Assembly (NCBI RefSeq): GCF_016862955.1
Contig: NZ_BONY01000047.1
Location: 1 to 64,000, forward strand
Direction: 5' to 3'
From: Rhizocola hellebori
GTDB lineage: Bacteria; Actinomycetota; Actinomycetes; Mycobacteriales; Micromonosporaceae
Length of the DNA: 64,000 bases
Below are positions 1-7,761 of the stretch, piece after piece; the first letter of the stretch is position 1; every line of letters begins with the position of its first letter. Below the pieces are notes generated by a model. It was not told the origin of the DNA. It did not search any database and saw only the letters and a list, made by a program, of their open reading frames with translations. A program made the position numbers and the translations under genes.

Positions 1-38
1 GGAATCCTGGCGCGCGACCACACGAACTAGCGCAAAAG

Positions 39-686
39 CTACTGGGGCGAGGTCTGGCGTGGACCGGTCAGCCCGGAGTGCAGCAGGTCGGTGAGGGCGT
101 CGACGATCCGGTCGTCGTCCTTGGGCTGGACGGTTGCCGGTGTCGCATATCCGAGCATGCCGAGCATTGCCCCGATGGCCGCGGCGATCAGCTGCGGCTC
201 GCCGGGCAGCGGATGCCCTTGCGCGCGTGAGTATTCCAGGTGTTCGCGCAGCGTGGTGGTCTGTTCGAGCAGGCTCTGCCAGGCCCGGCCGGAACCGGGA
301 TCGGCGGCGATCATCGACTGGAACTGGGCAACGGTGACCGGGCGGTGTTCGCGCATCACCGTCCAGGCGATGGCGATGTGCTCGCGCAACTGCGCCCGGT
401 CGGTCAGGTCGTGATCGTTGGGATGGTCGTGTTGGGCCAAGTGCGCGTCGGCCGAGGCTTCCATCTCGGCGATCATGGCCTGCAGCAGCTGTTCCTTGTC
501 GGCGAAGTGCTCGTAGAACGAGCCGGTGGAGCGGCCTGCCGCGGCGGTGACATCAGTGATCTTGGTGTTGAGGTAGCCGCGCTCGCTGAACACCCGGCGG
601 GCGGCGGCCAGCAGCGCGGCACGCGTCTCGGCGGCTTGCGCCTTGCGCGTGTTCGCCTTCGCGGTGGTGGCTGTGGCTCGGGCCAT
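39..686 (-). CDS. TetR-family transcriptional regulator
   Basis: A 215-aa TetR-type repressor. An N-terminal helix-turn-helix domain lies at about residues 18-65, with the typical AAxxFSERGY and GxSTGSFYEHFADKEQLL signatures, followed by a helical ligand-binding half. The ATG start at 686 has a GGAAGGAC ribosome binding site six bases upstream. It is transcribed divergently from an FAD-dependent monooxygenase. The gap between them holds a perfect 9-bp inverted repeat, the layout of a repressor controlling a neighbouring oxidase and itself. The inducing ligand is unknown. The family call is firm; the target is inferred from position. Confidence 0.93.
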   Translation of the reverse strand: MARATATTAKANTRKAQAAETRAALLAAARRVFSERGYLNTKITDVTAAAGRSTGSFYEHFADKEQLLQAMIAEMEASADAHLAQHDHPNDHDLTDRAQLREHIAIAWTVMREHRPVTVAQFQSMIAADPGSGRAWQSLLEQTTTLREHLEYSRAQGHPLPGEPQLIAAAIGAMLGMLGYATPATVQPKDDDRIVDALTDLLHSGLTGPRQTSPQ

Positions 687-736
687 GGATGTCCTTCCGC
701 AATCAGGTTGACCGCACCCATCGTATCGAACATACT

Positions 737-760
737 TTCACTGAACTTATATTCAGTGAA
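737..760. promoter_or_regulatory. Palindromic operator between tetR and the monooxygenase
   Basis: TTCACTGAA at 737-745 and TTCAGTGAA at 752-760 form a perfect inverted repeat with a 6-bp spacer (CTTATA). The site sits in the 94-bp divergent gap and is locally AT-rich. It is the probable binding site of the adjacent TetR protein. Size and position match TetR-family operators; binding itself is inferred. Confidence 0.75.
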
Positions 761-780
761 TTTCAATTCAAGGAGCTCGC

Positions 781-1953
781 GTGCGAACGATCATCATTGG
801 TGGCGGAGTCGGCGGATCTGCGGCGGCCCTGGCGCTGCGGCAGGTCGGCCTCGACGTCACCGTCTACGAGGCGTACGGCGATCCAGCTGGAGACATCGGC
901 TCGTTCGTCAGCCTGGCCAGCAACGGCCTGCGCTGCCTGGAAGTGCTCGGTTGCCTGGCGCAGGTCCAGGCGGCGGGCATCGATGTGCCGCGACAGCGGA
1001 TGTGGTCGGCCGGTGGCCGGCTGCTCGGCGACGTGCCGCGCGGCAGACGCAGCTCGGACACGCTGCACAGCGTCACTCTCATGCGCGGGCGCCTGGTGGC
1101 GACATTGCGAGACGCGGCCATCGCGGCCGGGGCGCGGATCGTCACCGGAGAGCGTGCCGTCCAAGTGACCGAGACCGCCGACGGCGTGGCCGCCGAGTTC
1201 GCCAGCGGCCTACGCGACAGCGCCGACCTGCTGGTCGCGGCCGATGGCATCTGGTCGACGGCACGCGGTCAGCTCCACGCGGCTGCGCCCACGCCCGAGT
1301 ACGCCGGGCTCTATGCGCTCTCCGGCGTGTCCAGCATGGACGGAGTGGATCCGGGGGTGTTCAACCTGACCTTCGCCCGCAACGGCGCCTTCATCCACCT
1401 GGCCGCCGGCGACGGCGAGATCTGGTGGCAGGCACAGATCTCCGACCCGATCGAGCCGGACCGCCACGGCGTGCCGGAAGCGGAATGGCTGCGGCGCGCA
1501 GAGCAGCACTTCCAGCGTGAGAAGGTGCCGTCGGCGGTCATCGCGGCGACCACCCGCCTGCATCCACCGGTCATCTTCCACGCCCTCGATCCGGTGGCGA
1601 CCTGGCACAGCGACCGGACTGTGCTGATCGGAGACGCCGCCCATCCGGTCGGCGCGGGCCAAGGCGCATCGATGGCGATCGAGGACGCGCTCACTCTCGC
1701 CGCCGCATTGCAGACGCAACCGACGGTCGCCGCCGCGCTGAAGGCGTATGACAGCGAGCGGCGTCCACGGATCGTCAAGCTCCTGGACGCGGCCGAGGAC
1801 AACCGCGGCATCAAGCGGGCAGGGCCGCTCAAGAGGCAGCTCCAAGCCGCCGTGATGCGCCTGTTCGTGCCGCTGTTCTATGAGAGGGCCACCGCATGGC
1901 TGTACAGCCACGAACCCGCACAGCTCCACGCATCGGGCCACCATCGGAAGTAA
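781..1953 (+). CDS. FAD-dependent monooxygenase (aromatic hydroxylase type)
   Basis: A 390-aa flavoprotein of the PHBH/salicylate hydroxylase-like class. Residues 6-11 (GGGVGG) form the dinucleotide-binding loop of the N-terminal Rossmann fold. An ADGIWSTAR segment near residue 155 is the DG motif, and GDAAHPVGAGQG near 284 is the GD motif that contacts FAD ribityl. The start is GTG at 781, with AAGGAG six bases upstream. Such enzymes hydroxylate aromatic or polyketide substrates using NAD(P)H and O2, but the substrate cannot be read from the sequence. It is probably repressed by the divergent TetR protein. Confidence 0.9.
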   Translation: MRTIIIGGGVGGSAAALALRQVGLDVTVYEAYGDPAGDIGSFVSLASNGLRCLEVLGCLAQVQAAGIDVPRQRMWSAGGRLLGDVPRGRRSSDTLHSVTLMRGRLVATLRDAAIAAGARIVTGERAVQVTETADGVAAEFASGLRDSADLLVAADGIWSTARGQLHAAAPTPEYAGLYALSGVSSMDGVDPGVFNLTFARNGAFIHLAAGDGEIWWQAQISDPIEPDRHGVPEAEWLRRAEQHFQREKVPSAVIAATTRLHPPVIFHALDPVATWHSDRTVLIGDAAHPVGAGQGASMAIEDALTLAAALQTQPTVAAALKAYDSERRPRIVKLLDAAEDNRGIKRAGPLKRQLQAAVMRLFVPLFYERATAWLYSHEPAQLHASGHHRK

Positions 1954-2098
1954 CGTCCAGATCGGACAGTCCCAAGCCGAGCGCGCGCCGATTCGGGCCG
2001 TGGGCGGCCAGTCCGGTTCCAGCCGCCGTCCAGCAACGATCCAGAGGTCATCGCTACGGTCGGCGCGTCCGGGACTCTATCCATGAATTGCGAGAGGT

Positions 2099-2998
2099 GT
2101 GACCAATTTGCTTAGGAGGAGCTGGCTTCGAGCCGCTGCCCCATTGACCGCACTCATTTTGACCGGCGTCATGGTCGGGACGTCGAATCCCGCTCAGGCC
2201 GCGCCCACCGGGCCCGACGCCGCGGCCACGCCGCTCGCCGCCGGTGCTGTCTCACCGACCGTGCGATTGGCGACCACCGAACAGATCCTGGCGATGGCTG
2301 CCCGCGGCAACGGCAAGCTGATGACCCTCGGCGCGCCGGATGCCAAGGCCGGCAAGGCTGCTTCCGGCAGCGCCATAGCCGCGGTCAACTGCTACCTCGA
2401 CTTCACCGCTCCCTACGGGGGAGGTGCCGCCGGCGCGCACATCTACGTCGACGGCTTCGTGTTCTGCGACGCCTACATACACCTGGGTGTCCTCACGGTG
2501 GAGTTGTACCGCGGGGCTGACCGGGTGGCCAACCGCACCGTAACTACCGCCTATGTGCCGGTCCTCTACGGCACCGCCGAAACTTCGACCTGCAATGCGG
2601 GTGTGTACACCGGAGTCGTCGGCGCGACATTGGCTCGCTATGACCTGACCCCGCCGTCGGTCTCGCTCACCATCGTCACCTACCCCGTCTACATCGGTTG
2701 CGGACCGTCGACCCCGCCGGCCACGCCGCTTGCCGTGACCAACCCCGGCAACCTGCAGGGGATCGAGCTTGTGTACGGAACGCTGCAAATGACGGCGACC
2801 GGCGGAACAGCCCCGTACACCTGGTCCGCCACCGGGCTGCCCACCGGCCTGTCAATCAACTCCAGCACCGGCCTGATCAGCGGCACCGCTCGGGCGGGTA
2901 TCTACGCGACCACTGTCACCGCAGTCGATGCCACCGGCGCCACCTCAAGTGCCCAATTTCAGTGGACTATCTTTCGGGATCGCTGTCCACGCTGCTGA
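2099..2998 (+). CDS. Secreted protein with C-terminal putative Ig domain
   Basis: About 299 aa. The N-terminus has arginines, a hydrophobic stretch and an AQA-AP cleavage site near residue 35, a clear Sec signal peptide. The middle (about 95-200) is an unassigned domain with several cysteines. The last 90 residues carry the He_PIG-type pattern (ATGGTAPYTWSATGLPTGLS...STGLISGT). The GTG at 2099 lies only two bases after GAGAGG; TTG at 2108 is an alternative with better spacing and keeps the signal peptide. The role is unknown, perhaps cell-surface adhesion. The C-terminus ends abruptly at FRDRCPRC, slightly beyond a normal Ig-fold end. Confidence 0.75.
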   Translation: MTNLLRRSWLRAAAPLTALILTGVMVGTSNPAQAAPTGPDAAATPLAAGAVSPTVRLATTEQILAMAARGNGKLMTLGAPDAKAGKAASGSAIAAVNCYLDFTAPYGGGAAGAHIYVDGFVFCDAYIHLGVLTVELYRGADRVANRTVTTAYVPVLYGTAETSTCNAGVYTGVVGATLARYDLTPPSVSLTIVTYPVYIGCGPSTPPATPLAVTNPGNLQGIELVYGTLQMTATGGTAPYTWSATGLPTGLSINSSTGLISGTARAGIYATTVTAVDATGATSSAQFQWTIFRDRCPRC

Positions 2999-3024
2999 AT
3001 CCCACTGAACCCAAACGCCGACAA

Positions 3025-3050
3025 GGGGCGGACGTATACACGTCCGCCCC
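3025..3050. terminator. Bidirectional hairpin terminator
   Basis: GGGGCGGACGT and ACGTCCGCCCC form a perfect 11-bp stem with a 4-base ATAC loop. It lies between the stop of the Ig-domain gene on + and the convergent stop at 3066 on -. It has no long T tract, as is common in actinomycetes. Confidence 0.8.
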
Positions 3051-3065
3051 GAACTCTGTGGCGCC

Positions 3066-3422
3066 CTAGACGACTCGCCAGGCGCTGCATCCCTTTGAGA
3101 TCTCGCAGACCCGGAATTTCTGGATGGGATGGCCGTTGAAGGTGTTCGCGAAGGCGTAATTCCCGCCGCATCCGTCCGAGTCGTGAACCGACATGTAGCT
3201 AAGGTTGTTGTCCCAGGTGGCTTCCCCGTAAACGCCATGGTTGTCGCACTCGTTGTCTTGGACCCACAGGGTGACTCCCCCGCCGATGATCCAGGCTTCG
3301 TCTTCGCCGTGGAAGGCGTCGTAAACGGCGTAGGCCGCGGTTGAGGTGAAGCCGATCAGGGCTGCCGCCACGGCGGCCACGAAGGCGATCCGGGGCCCGA
3401 AGGCCTGGCTTCGGCTGATCAC
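3066..3422 (-). CDS. Small secreted protein of unknown function
   Basis: A 118-aa predicted secreted protein. GTG at 3422 overlaps the TGA of the upstream peptide gene (GTGA), indicating translational coupling. After about 30 residues of signal-like sequence ending STAAYA, the mature part is rich in W, D, N and C (WVQDNECDNHGVY, SDGCGGNYAF) and holds four cysteines that could form two disulfides. It resembles small exported actinomycete proteins of unknown role, but I cannot assign a family. A longer open frame upstream overlaps the regulator gene and is not credible. It lies just downstream of the XRE-NB-ARC regulator on the same strand. Confidence 0.6.
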   Translation of the reverse strand: MISRSQAFGPRIAFVAAVAAALIGFTSTAAYAVYDAFHGEDEAWIIGGGVTLWVQDNECDNHGVYGEATWDNNLSYMSVHDSDGCGGNYAFANTFNGHPIQKFRVCEISKGCSAWRVV

Positions 3423-3544
3423 GGTGTGTGGCACTTGTGGTGGGGGCAAATGGCTACCGGGTCGTGCGCCGCGCTGGGCGCCGCGACCACACCGGCGAAC
3501 GCCGTGGCCGCTATGGCAAGCGTTACCAGTATCCGCTTGATCAT
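3419..3544 (-). CDS. 41-aa secreted peptide precursor
   Basis: ATG at 3544 has a strong AAAGGAG site six bases upstream. The peptide begins MIKRILVTLAIAATAFAGVV, a compact signal peptide with likely cleavage at PSAA-H. This leaves a mature piece of roughly 15 residues, HDPVAICPHHKCHTP, rich in His and with two Cys. The stop overlaps the GTG of the next small secreted gene by four bases. The CPHHKC pattern could bind a metal or form a disulfide loop. The function is unknown; a signalling peptide or bacteriocin-like product is possible but unsupported. Confidence 0.55.
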   Translation of the reverse strand: MIKRILVTLAIAATAFAGVVAAPSAAHDPVAICPHHKCHTP

Positions 3545-3642
3545 TTCGTGCTCCTTTCTCATCGAATCGACGTACAGTGCGGCAAGCATCGCGGCGCCCG
3601 TTTTCATGGCGATTGATTTCTGATTGATGGCGCCGTGGTACG

Positions 3643-6024
3643 TCACCCGAGCCGGTCTCGCACGTGGGCCGCGTTCGGATGGCCGAGCTCGACGAGGATC
3701 GCCAATGCCTGCTCGTATAGGTCGCGGGCGGCGTCGTAGTCACCCTTAGCGCGCCAGACGTCGCCAAGCCGGGTCATCGAATCGGCCTGGTCGTAACGGT
3801 CACCGAGGTCGGCGAACAGCCCGATCGCCTCCTGGAAGCAGGCGGCCGACCGGCTGTGATCGCCGAGCTGGTGGTGGGCGTAACCCAGGCTGTCATAGGT
3901 GAGCCCGAGCCCGTGTCGGTCGTCGAGCTCGCGCAGCACGGCGAGCGCATTCTCACAGTGGACGACCGCCTGCTCGTGGTCGCCAAGCTGGGTGTGGCAC
4001 CAGCCGATCGCGTTGAGTGCCCGGGCTTCGCCGCGCCGTCTTCCCAACGTACGGAAAAGGTCAAGGGCACGTTGGGACTCGCGCAGGGCGTCGGCGTGCC
4101 GTCGCTGCGCGTTGTGGGCGAAAGACAGATCGAGGTGCGCGGCGGCCTGGCCGAGGCTGTCCCCCAGCGTGGTGGACACGGCCAGCGCCTGCCGCAGCTG
4201 GTCAAGCGCCTGGTCGTAGCGGCCCAGCCGGATGCAGGCCGAGCTGAGGCAGCGGTGCGAATAGGCGAGCGCGGCCGGGTCTGCCAGCCGTTTGGCGGCC
4301 TCTTGCGCGATCTCCTGCGTGCGGGCGTAAACCGGCCAGTGCCCATGCCTGTCGAGGTACTCCACGATGGACCATGCCAGCGCCCACGCACGAAAGTCTT
4401 GGCCCGCCCCGGCGGCCAGCTCCACGCTCCCGACGAGCACCTGATGTTCGGTGGCGAGCCAGGCCAGGCCCTGCTTCGGGTCGGTCAGCGTTTCCACCTT
4501 CGCCCCCGGTGCGACGGCGCTGAGGGCGATCGGTGGGCGGCTCGGGTTCAGCATCAGCGCGATGCCGTGCGCGGTATGCAGGTAGTGGTCGAGCATCCGG
4601 TCCACCGCGGCGGATCGTTCCACATTGGAGTCTTCGGTGCGGCTCAGCTCGGCGGCGTACGCACGCAAAAGGTCATGAAGGACATACCGGCCCCGGTTCG
4701 GTTCAGAGGTCAGGTGCGCGGCGGCCAGAGCGAACAGCGCCTCGCTCGTCTGATCGACCGGCAGCGCGGCGAGGCTGGCCGCGGCCGAAATCGACACATC
4801 CGGCCCGGGGTGCAACCCGAGCAGCCGGAACAGGCGGGCGGCGGCCGGATCCAGCGCGTGGTAGGACCAGGAGAACACGGCGCGTGCGTCGCTTGACGGA
4901 TCTTGGCCGGTGAAGGCGTCGAGCCGGTCGCGCATGCCGGAAAGCTGATCGGCGACGCTGCGCAGTGGGAGCGTGGGATGAAGGCCGGCGTGGGCCGCGA
5001 CGATGGCCAGCGCGAGCGGCAGCCGCGCACAGGCGGCGGCGATCCGGTCCACCGCCTCCGGTTCGGCTCCTGTCCGGTCCTGGCCGAGCCGGCGCGACAG
5101 CAGCTCGCGCGATTCCCCCGCGGAAAGCAGGTCCAGCGCAAGGGGTTCGGCGCCCTCGACGGCGACCAGCCCGGAGAGCAGGTTGCGGCTGGTGACAACT
5201 GCCACGCATCCGGCCGTGCCGGGCAGCAGCGGGCGCACCTGCTCGGCGTCGCGCGCGTTGTCGAGCACCACGAGGATGCGCTTGTCTGCCACCAGGCTGC
5301 GGTACAGCGCCGCCCGGTCGTCCAGGCCGGCGGGGACGGCTTGTGGCATGACCCCGAGTGCGGTGAGGAATCCGAGCAAGGCGTCGGCGGGCGGCACTAT
5401 CCGGCCCCCCGGGTCGAATCCGCGCAGGTTGACGTGCAGCTGCCCGTCGGGGAACCGGTCGCGTACCCGATGCGCCCAGTGGATCGCCAGGGTGGTCTTG
5501 CCGACGCCCGCTGTCCCCGCGATCGCCGAAATCAGCACAGTGCCACCGGTTTGGGCGGCCCGGGCGGCCACGCCGTCGAGGACCGCGAGCTCGTCCTCGC
5601 GACCGGTGAAATGCCTTACGGCCGCGGGCAGTTGCCGCGGGACCGTCGGCCTCGGATGCGCCCGCTTCCCGAGCGCGGCATTGCCTCGCCGGCGCAGCTC
5701 TTCTACCCGATCGCGGGCCGTGGCCAGCGCGCCCTGCTCCGCGGGCGTCGCGCCGAGCAGCCGGATCAGATCGTCAAACCGGTCGGTGGGCGGCAGTACC
5801 CGGCCCGCGAAGTAATCCGAAATGACCGTGAACGACCAGCCGGTCTTGCTGGCCAGTTCGCGATAGGTGAAGGGGGCGCTGCGGCGCTCCCGAGCGTCGC
5901 GGCGCCGGAGCTCGCGCAGAAGCTCGGCCAGGTCCGGCAAGCTGCGCGCGTTCGCTGTCCCCGCCAACAGCGGGCCGGTTGCCGACCGATCCCAGCCGCC
6001 TCCCACCGTCCCCCCAGACGTCAC
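3643..6024 (-). CDS. XRE-type HTH, NB-ARC and TPR regulator (STAND family)
   Basis: A 793-aa regulator. Residues about 25-110 hold a helix-turn-helix region (TYRELASKTGWSFTVISDYFAGR). An NB-ARC ATPase follows, with Walker A GTAGVGKTT near residue 170 and an RILVVLDNARDAEQVRPLLPG segment for Walker B. The last 250 residues are tandem TPRs of about 40 aa (AYSHRCLSSACIRLGRYDQA and repeats). STAND proteins of this kind switch on after signal sensing by the repeats. I place the start at GTG 6024; the frame extends upstream but there it overlaps the divergent lectin gene. A TATATC element 8 bases upstream suggests a leaderless transcript. It is divergent from a secreted lectin gene. Confidence 0.87.
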   Translation of the reverse strand: MTSGGTVGGGWDRSATGPLLAGTANARSLPDLAELLRELRRRDARERRSAPFTYRELASKTGWSFTVISDYFAGRVLPPTDRFDDLIRLLGATPAEQGALATARDRVEELRRRGNAALGKRAHPRPTVPRQLPAAVRHFTGREDELAVLDGVAARAAQTGGTVLISAIAGTAGVGKTTLAIHWAHRVRDRFPDGQLHVNLRGFDPGGRIVPPADALLGFLTALGVMPQAVPAGLDDRAALYRSLVADKRILVVLDNARDAEQVRPLLPGTAGCVAVVTSRNLLSGLVAVEGAEPLALDLLSAGESRELLSRRLGQDRTGAEPEAVDRIAAACARLPLALAIVAAHAGLHPTLPLRSVADQLSGMRDRLDAFTGQDPSSDARAVFSWSYHALDPAAARLFRLLGLHPGPDVSISAAASLAALPVDQTSEALFALAAAHLTSEPNRGRYVLHDLLRAYAAELSRTEDSNVERSAAVDRMLDHYLHTAHGIALMLNPSRPPIALSAVAPGAKVETLTDPKQGLAWLATEHQVLVGSVELAAGAGQDFRAWALAWSIVEYLDRHGHWPVYARTQEIAQEAAKRLADPAALAYSHRCLSSACIRLGRYDQALDQLRQALAVSTTLGDSLGQAAAHLDLSFAHNAQRRHADALRESQRALDLFRTLGRRRGEARALNAIGWCHTQLGDHEQAVVHCENALAVLRELDDRHGLGLTYDSLGYAHHQLGDHSRSAACFQEAIGLFADLGDRYDQADSMTRLGDVWRAKGDYDAARDLYEQALAILVELGHPNAAHVRDRLG

Positions 6025-6165
6025 ACGCAGAGGATATATCGACGAACGTTTGTACGGCCATGTTCGATGGAGTCCGGGAAGCGCGCCCGAATCGCCTCCC
6101 CCGGCCGACGATCGTCGCCAGGCGCTTCGCACCAGAGCGGGGCTCGCAAATGACAGGAGAGGACC
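6025..6165. promoter_or_regulatory. Divergent promoter region of the XRE-NB-ARC regulator and lectin gene
   Basis: This 141-bp gap contains a TATATC -10-like box for the minus strand (6033-6038), eight bases from the GTG. It also holds a near-palindrome, ACGAACGTTTGT (6042-6053, one mismatch), that could be an operator. AGGAGAGG at 6155-6162 is the ribosome binding site of the lectin gene. No clear -35 is visible for the minus promoter. Confidence 0.45.
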
Positions 6166-6870
6166 TTGCGCGAACCAACCCTCCGGCGCGTCCTGGCCGG
6201 ATTCGCCGTGGCCGCCACCGTCGCGGCCGGCCTCGTCGCGGCGACGGGCACAGCGGCTCAAGCGGCCGATCGGCCGAGCGGTGCCGGAAACGACACCATC
6301 ACCAAAGCTCTCGATGTTGGTCCCGCATCGGTGGGACCGTATCCGACAGCGCTTTCGTCCCAGCAGCTGGCCATGCGCGACCTGTTCGCCAAGCAGACGG
6401 GACGGTCTACCGCCGCGCTGAGCGGACCGTGGCATTTCATCAACCGCCACAGCGACAAATGCCTGACGGTCTCCGGTGCCAGCGTCGCCAACAACGCCGG
6501 CGCCGTCCAGTACACCTGCGACTATTCCGCCCCCCACAACGAGGACTGGTACTTCGAAGACGTTTACGGGACGGGCAACTGGTGGCATGTCATCAACGCC
6601 CACAGCGGCAAGTGCCTGACGATCTCAGGTGCTAGTGGCGCCAACAACGCCGGAGCTGTCCAGTACACCTGCGAATACAACTCCCCATACAACGAGGAAT
6701 GGTACGTCTACGACGTATACGGCACCGGTATCTATTGGCACCCCATCAACAGAAATAGCGGTAAGTGCCTGACCGTCTCCGGTGCCAGCGTCGCCAACAA
6801 CGCCAGCGCCGTCCAGTACACCTGCGACTACAGCCTGCCCTTCAACGAGGAATGGGCAATCGCCTACTGA
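6166..6870 (+). CDS. Secreted ricin-type lectin (CBM13-like), three repeats
   Basis: A 234-aa exported protein starting at TTG 6166, preceded by AGGAGAGG. A signal peptide ends near AQA-AD at residue 34. From about residue 88 there are three near-identical 51-aa units. Each has a core of KCLTVSGASVANNAGAVQYT with a closing EEW/EDW, giving one beta-trefoil. Such modules bind sugars, but no catalytic domain is fused here, so this is probably a stand-alone lectin or wall-associated protein. It is divergent from the XRE-NB-ARC regulator. A strong hairpin terminator follows directly. Confidence 0.8.
   Translation: MREPTLRRVLAGFAVAATVAAGLVAATGTAAQAADRPSGAGNDTITKALDVGPASVGPYPTALSSQQLAMRDLFAKQTGRSTAALSGPWHFINRHSDKCLTVSGASVANNAGAVQYTCDYSAPHNEDWYFEDVYGTGNWWHVINAHSGKCLTISGASGANNAGAVQYTCEYNSPYNEEWYVYDVYGTGIYWHPINRNSGKCLTVSGASVANNASAVQYTCDYSLPFNEEWAIAY
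6430..6870 (+). repeat. Three in-frame 153-bp tandem repeats in the lectin gene
   Basis: Units start at 6430, 6583 and 6736, exactly 153 bases apart, each encoding one beta-trefoil lobe. The stretch around GCCAACAACGCC and GTCCAGTACACCTGCGA is almost identical at nucleotide level. This points to recent duplication or gene conversion. Confidence 0.85.
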
Positions 6871-6879
6871 CATCTTTGA

Positions 6880-6909
6880 CGGTAGCCCCGGCGTGCGCCG
6901 GGGCTACCG
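6880..6909 (+). terminator. Hairpin terminator after the lectin gene
   Basis: CGGTAGCCCCGGC and GCCGGGGCTACCG form a perfect 13-bp stem with a 4-base GTGC loop, nine bases after the stop codon. No T tract follows. Confidence 0.85.
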
Positions 6910-6938
6910 CGACATCATGCATCCGCCGCTGCGGGACC

Positions 6939-6974
6939 TTGTCCTCCGGGGACGGCCCTCCTATACTTCACCAA
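6939..6974 (+). promoter_or_regulatory. Promoter of the arsR-SRPBCC operon, probably leaderless
   Basis: TTGTCC (6939-6944) and TATACT (6962-6967) are separated by 17 bp, a near-consensus housekeeping promoter. The GTG start at 6975 lies seven bases after the -10 box, so transcription should begin at or next to the start codon. No Shine-Dalgarno sequence is present. Confidence 0.75.
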
Positions 6975-7292
6975 GTGGTTAATAGTTGTCTCGACGAAAT
7001 ATTCGCGGCGCTGGCTGACCCGACCCGCCGGGCCATGCTGTCCGAACTGGCCGGAGGCGCCCGCACCGTCGGCGAACTGGCCGCGCCGCACAGCATGACG
7101 CTGCCGGCGATCAGCAAACACCTGACCGTTTTGCGCCGGGCCGGTCTCATCTCCCAACGCCGGGACGGCCGCACGCAAGTCTGCACCCTGGCGGCCGGCT
7201 CGCTGCGCGAGGCGAGCGTCTGGCTCCAACAGCACCATGAGTTCTGGACAGAGCGCATCGACAACCTTGAGCGATTCTTGGAGACCCAATGA
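6975..7292 (+). CDS. ArsR-family HTH regulator
   Basis: A 105-aa winged-helix protein. FAALADPTRRAMLSEL is the classic start of the ArsR fold, and the recognition helix region is MTLPAISKHLTVLRRAGLI at about residues 40-60. No metal-binding CxC motif is visible, so it belongs to the non-metal ArsR group that partners with SRPBCC genes. The GTG start at 6975 is chosen because the promoter ends there. Its stop overlaps the next gene's ATG by four bases. A similar pair lies at 34186-35024. Confidence 0.9.
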   Translation: MVNSCLDEIFAALADPTRRAMLSELAGGARTVGELAAPHSMTLPAISKHLTVLRRAGLISQRRDGRTQVCTLAAGSLREASVWLQQHHEFWTERIDNLERFLETQ

Positions 7293-7684
7293 CCAGCGTT
7301 CAAATCACCCGAGTTCTACCCGCCCCACCGGAACGGGTGTGGGCGGCGTTCACCGAGCCCTCCGCCCTCACCGCATGGTTCTGGCCCGAGCGCCTTTCAC
7401 CTCGCGTCAGCGCCGACGTGCGTGTCGGTGGGGCCTACCGTATAGAGGGCACCGGGATGGCCGTCAGTGGCGTCTATCGCGAAGTAGTGCCTACGCACCG
7501 TTTGGTGTTCACCTGGCAATGGGACGGCGACGATGCGGAAAGCCTTGTCACCGTCGATTTTGAGGCCTCGCACGGCAAGACAGTGCTCAGCCTGCGCCAC
7601 GACCGCCTCGCCACCGCCGAGGAACGCGACTCCCACGCGCAAGGCTGGAACGATTGCCTGGACCGGCTCCCGTCCTGCTTGTAG
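7289..7684 (+). CDS. SRPBCC / AHSA1-like domain protein
   Basis: A 131-aa START-like protein. The beginning, ITRVLPAPPERVWAAFTEPSALTAWFWP, is characteristic of activator-of-Hsp90-ATPase homologues (AHSA1), as is the closing HDRLATAEERDSHAQGWNDCLDRL. These small hydrophobic-cavity proteins bind lipids or other ligands, but the ligand is unknown. It is translationally coupled (ATGA) to the ArsR gene, a common pairing in actinobacteria. Confidence 0.9.
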   Translation: MTSVQITRVLPAPPERVWAAFTEPSALTAWFWPERLSPRVSADVRVGGAYRIEGTGMAVSGVYREVVPTHRLVFTWQWDGDDAESLVTVDFEASHGKTVLSLRHDRLATAEERDSHAQGWNDCLDRLPSCL

Positions 7685-7761
7685 GGACGCCGACAGGCTG
7701 CGCCAGCGGCTAAGTTAGCCAACCGCCTTGCGGTGGCCGCGATCTCGGGCGAGCATGTGGT

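Noticed and set aside
240-1520. A 426-codon + frame overlapping tetR and the monooxygenase gene
   Set aside because: It spans the divergent promoter and both real genes in other frames, with arginine-rich low-complexity translation.
6042-6053. ACGAACGTTTGT as a definite operator
   Set aside because: It is imperfect and short; noted only within the promoter region.
4903-6153. Long + strand frame opposite the XRE-NB-ARC gene
   Set aside because: The minus strand encodes clear NB-ARC and TPR motifs; the + translation has none.
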